From contig JAPYWO010000102.1 of assembly GCA_028276305.1 (NCBI GenBank), positions 1-5,881 of the forward strand: a DNA stretch of 5,881 nucleotides, in the 5' to 3' direction. The DNA comes from Candidatus Thermokryptus sp. (lineage in GTDB: Bacteria > Bacteroidota > Ignavibacteria > Kryptoniales > Kryptoniaceae). Below are positions 5,550 through 5,881 of the stretch, in pieces. The notes under the pieces are model-generated. The model was not told the DNA's origin. It made no database searches and worked only from the letters and a program-made list of their open reading frames with translations. How positions within the stretch are numbered: position 1 is the first letter of the stretch; every line of letters begins with the position of its first letter. The position numbers were made by a program, and so were the translations under genes.

Positions 5550-5881
5550 ATGAATTTACCAAAACTTTCGGTAGATAGACCTGTAACCACTTTGATGTTT
5601 TATCTTGCTCTTGCTGTTCTTGGAGCGTTTGCATTCTTGCGTCTTGCCATTGATTTGCTTCCGAAACTTGAGCCACCAGCTATAAGTGTTGTGACAATTT
5701 ATCCTGGGGCATCGGCTGAAGATGTTGAACAAAAAGTCACAAAGTTAATTGAAGAACAGGTAAGCACTATAAATAATGTCTCAAAAGTAACTTCAAGCTC
5801 AAAGGATAACATCTCAATCATAACTGTTACATTTAATTGGGGGACGGATATAGCAGAGGCGACAAATGACATCCGCGATGC
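5550..5881 (+). CDS. RND-family efflux permease (AcrB/HAE1-like), partial N-terminus
   Basis: Inner-membrane proton antiporter that drives export through the adaptor and TolC-like channel; the family is about 1000-1050 aa and trimeric, so only roughly the first tenth (110 codons) is visible. The start of the fold is diagnostic. A short amphipathic N-terminal helix (LPKLSVDRPVTT) precedes TM1 (about 12-32). LAIDLLPKLEPPAISVVTIYPGAS (about 32-55) follows, where RND pumps carry the conserved P-hydrophobic-D-x-x-P and YPGAS motifs, then AEDVEQKVTKLIEEQV, the start of the PN1 porter subdomain. The segment FNWGTDIAEATNDIRD (95-110) corresponds to the family's F-x-x-GTD-x-x-x-A-x-x-D-V/I-R motif. 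The TM4 proton-relay residues, which would help separate drug from heavy-metal RND types, are beyond the edge. The PGAS and FNWGTD motifs favour the hydrophobe/amphiphile (HAE) type over the heavy-metal type, with moderate confidence. Confidence 0.95.
   Translation, partial: MNLPKLSVDRPVTTLMFYLALAVLGAFAFLRLAIDLLPKLEPPAISVVTIYPGASAEDVEQKVTKLIEEQVSTINNVSKVTSSSKDNISIITVTFNWGTDIAEATNDIRD

Noticed and set aside
1..5881. CRISPR array, tRNA genes, insertion sequences or a novel defence system.
   Set aside because: No repeat-spacer pattern, cloverleaf-like segment, terminal inverted repeats or transposase motifs were seen; nearly all the window is accounted for by six recognisable genes.

Overview
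The window looks like chromosomal DNA from a moderately AT-rich, diderm (Gram-negative type) bacterium. The diderm call rests on a tripartite efflux system with an outer-membrane TolC-like channel and a lipoprotein periplasmic adaptor. Shine-Dalgarno sites are strong before two of the efflux genes, and the proteins are rich in Lys, Glu and Ile. My low-confidence guess is a deep-branching, possibly thermophilic member of the Bacteroidota/Chlorobiota (FCB) neighbourhood. The sequence alone does not settle this.

Left part (1-2379, minus strand): the tRNA-modification pair mnmE then mnmG, read leftward, with mnmG cut by the window edge after 311 codons. MnmE and MnmG together install the (carboxymethyl)aminomethyl group on U34 of certain tRNAs. 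The 47-bp gap between them holds a perfect 16-bp palindrome, TGTTTCACGTGAAACA (962-977), identical to the widely conserved ParB-binding parS centromere site. mnmE-mnmG often lies next to rsmG-parA-parB near the replication origin, so this window is probably origin-proximal. It is the most notable non-coding element here.

Middle (2380-2524): a 145-bp divergent control region. It holds a good sigma-70 type promoter for the rightward operon (TTGACT, 17 bp, TATATT) embedded in inverted and direct repeats of GTCAA. These look like operators for the TetR-family repressor encoded just downstream. The main palindrome also provides a TTGACT -35-like box on the opposite strand facing mnmE.

Right part (2525-5881, plus strand): a compact operon of tetR-type repressor, TolC-type outer-membrane channel, RND periplasmic adaptor lipoprotein and the start of an RND inner-membrane pump, cut by the edge after 110 codons. 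Together these form a tripartite proton-driven exporter, probably derepressed when a ligand binds the TetR protein. The substrate cannot be told from sequence.

No RNA gene, CRISPR array, insertion sequence or convincing terminator was seen, and no clearly undescribed system. The interest lies in the parS site inside the mnmE-mnmG gap and in the layered operator/promoter region.
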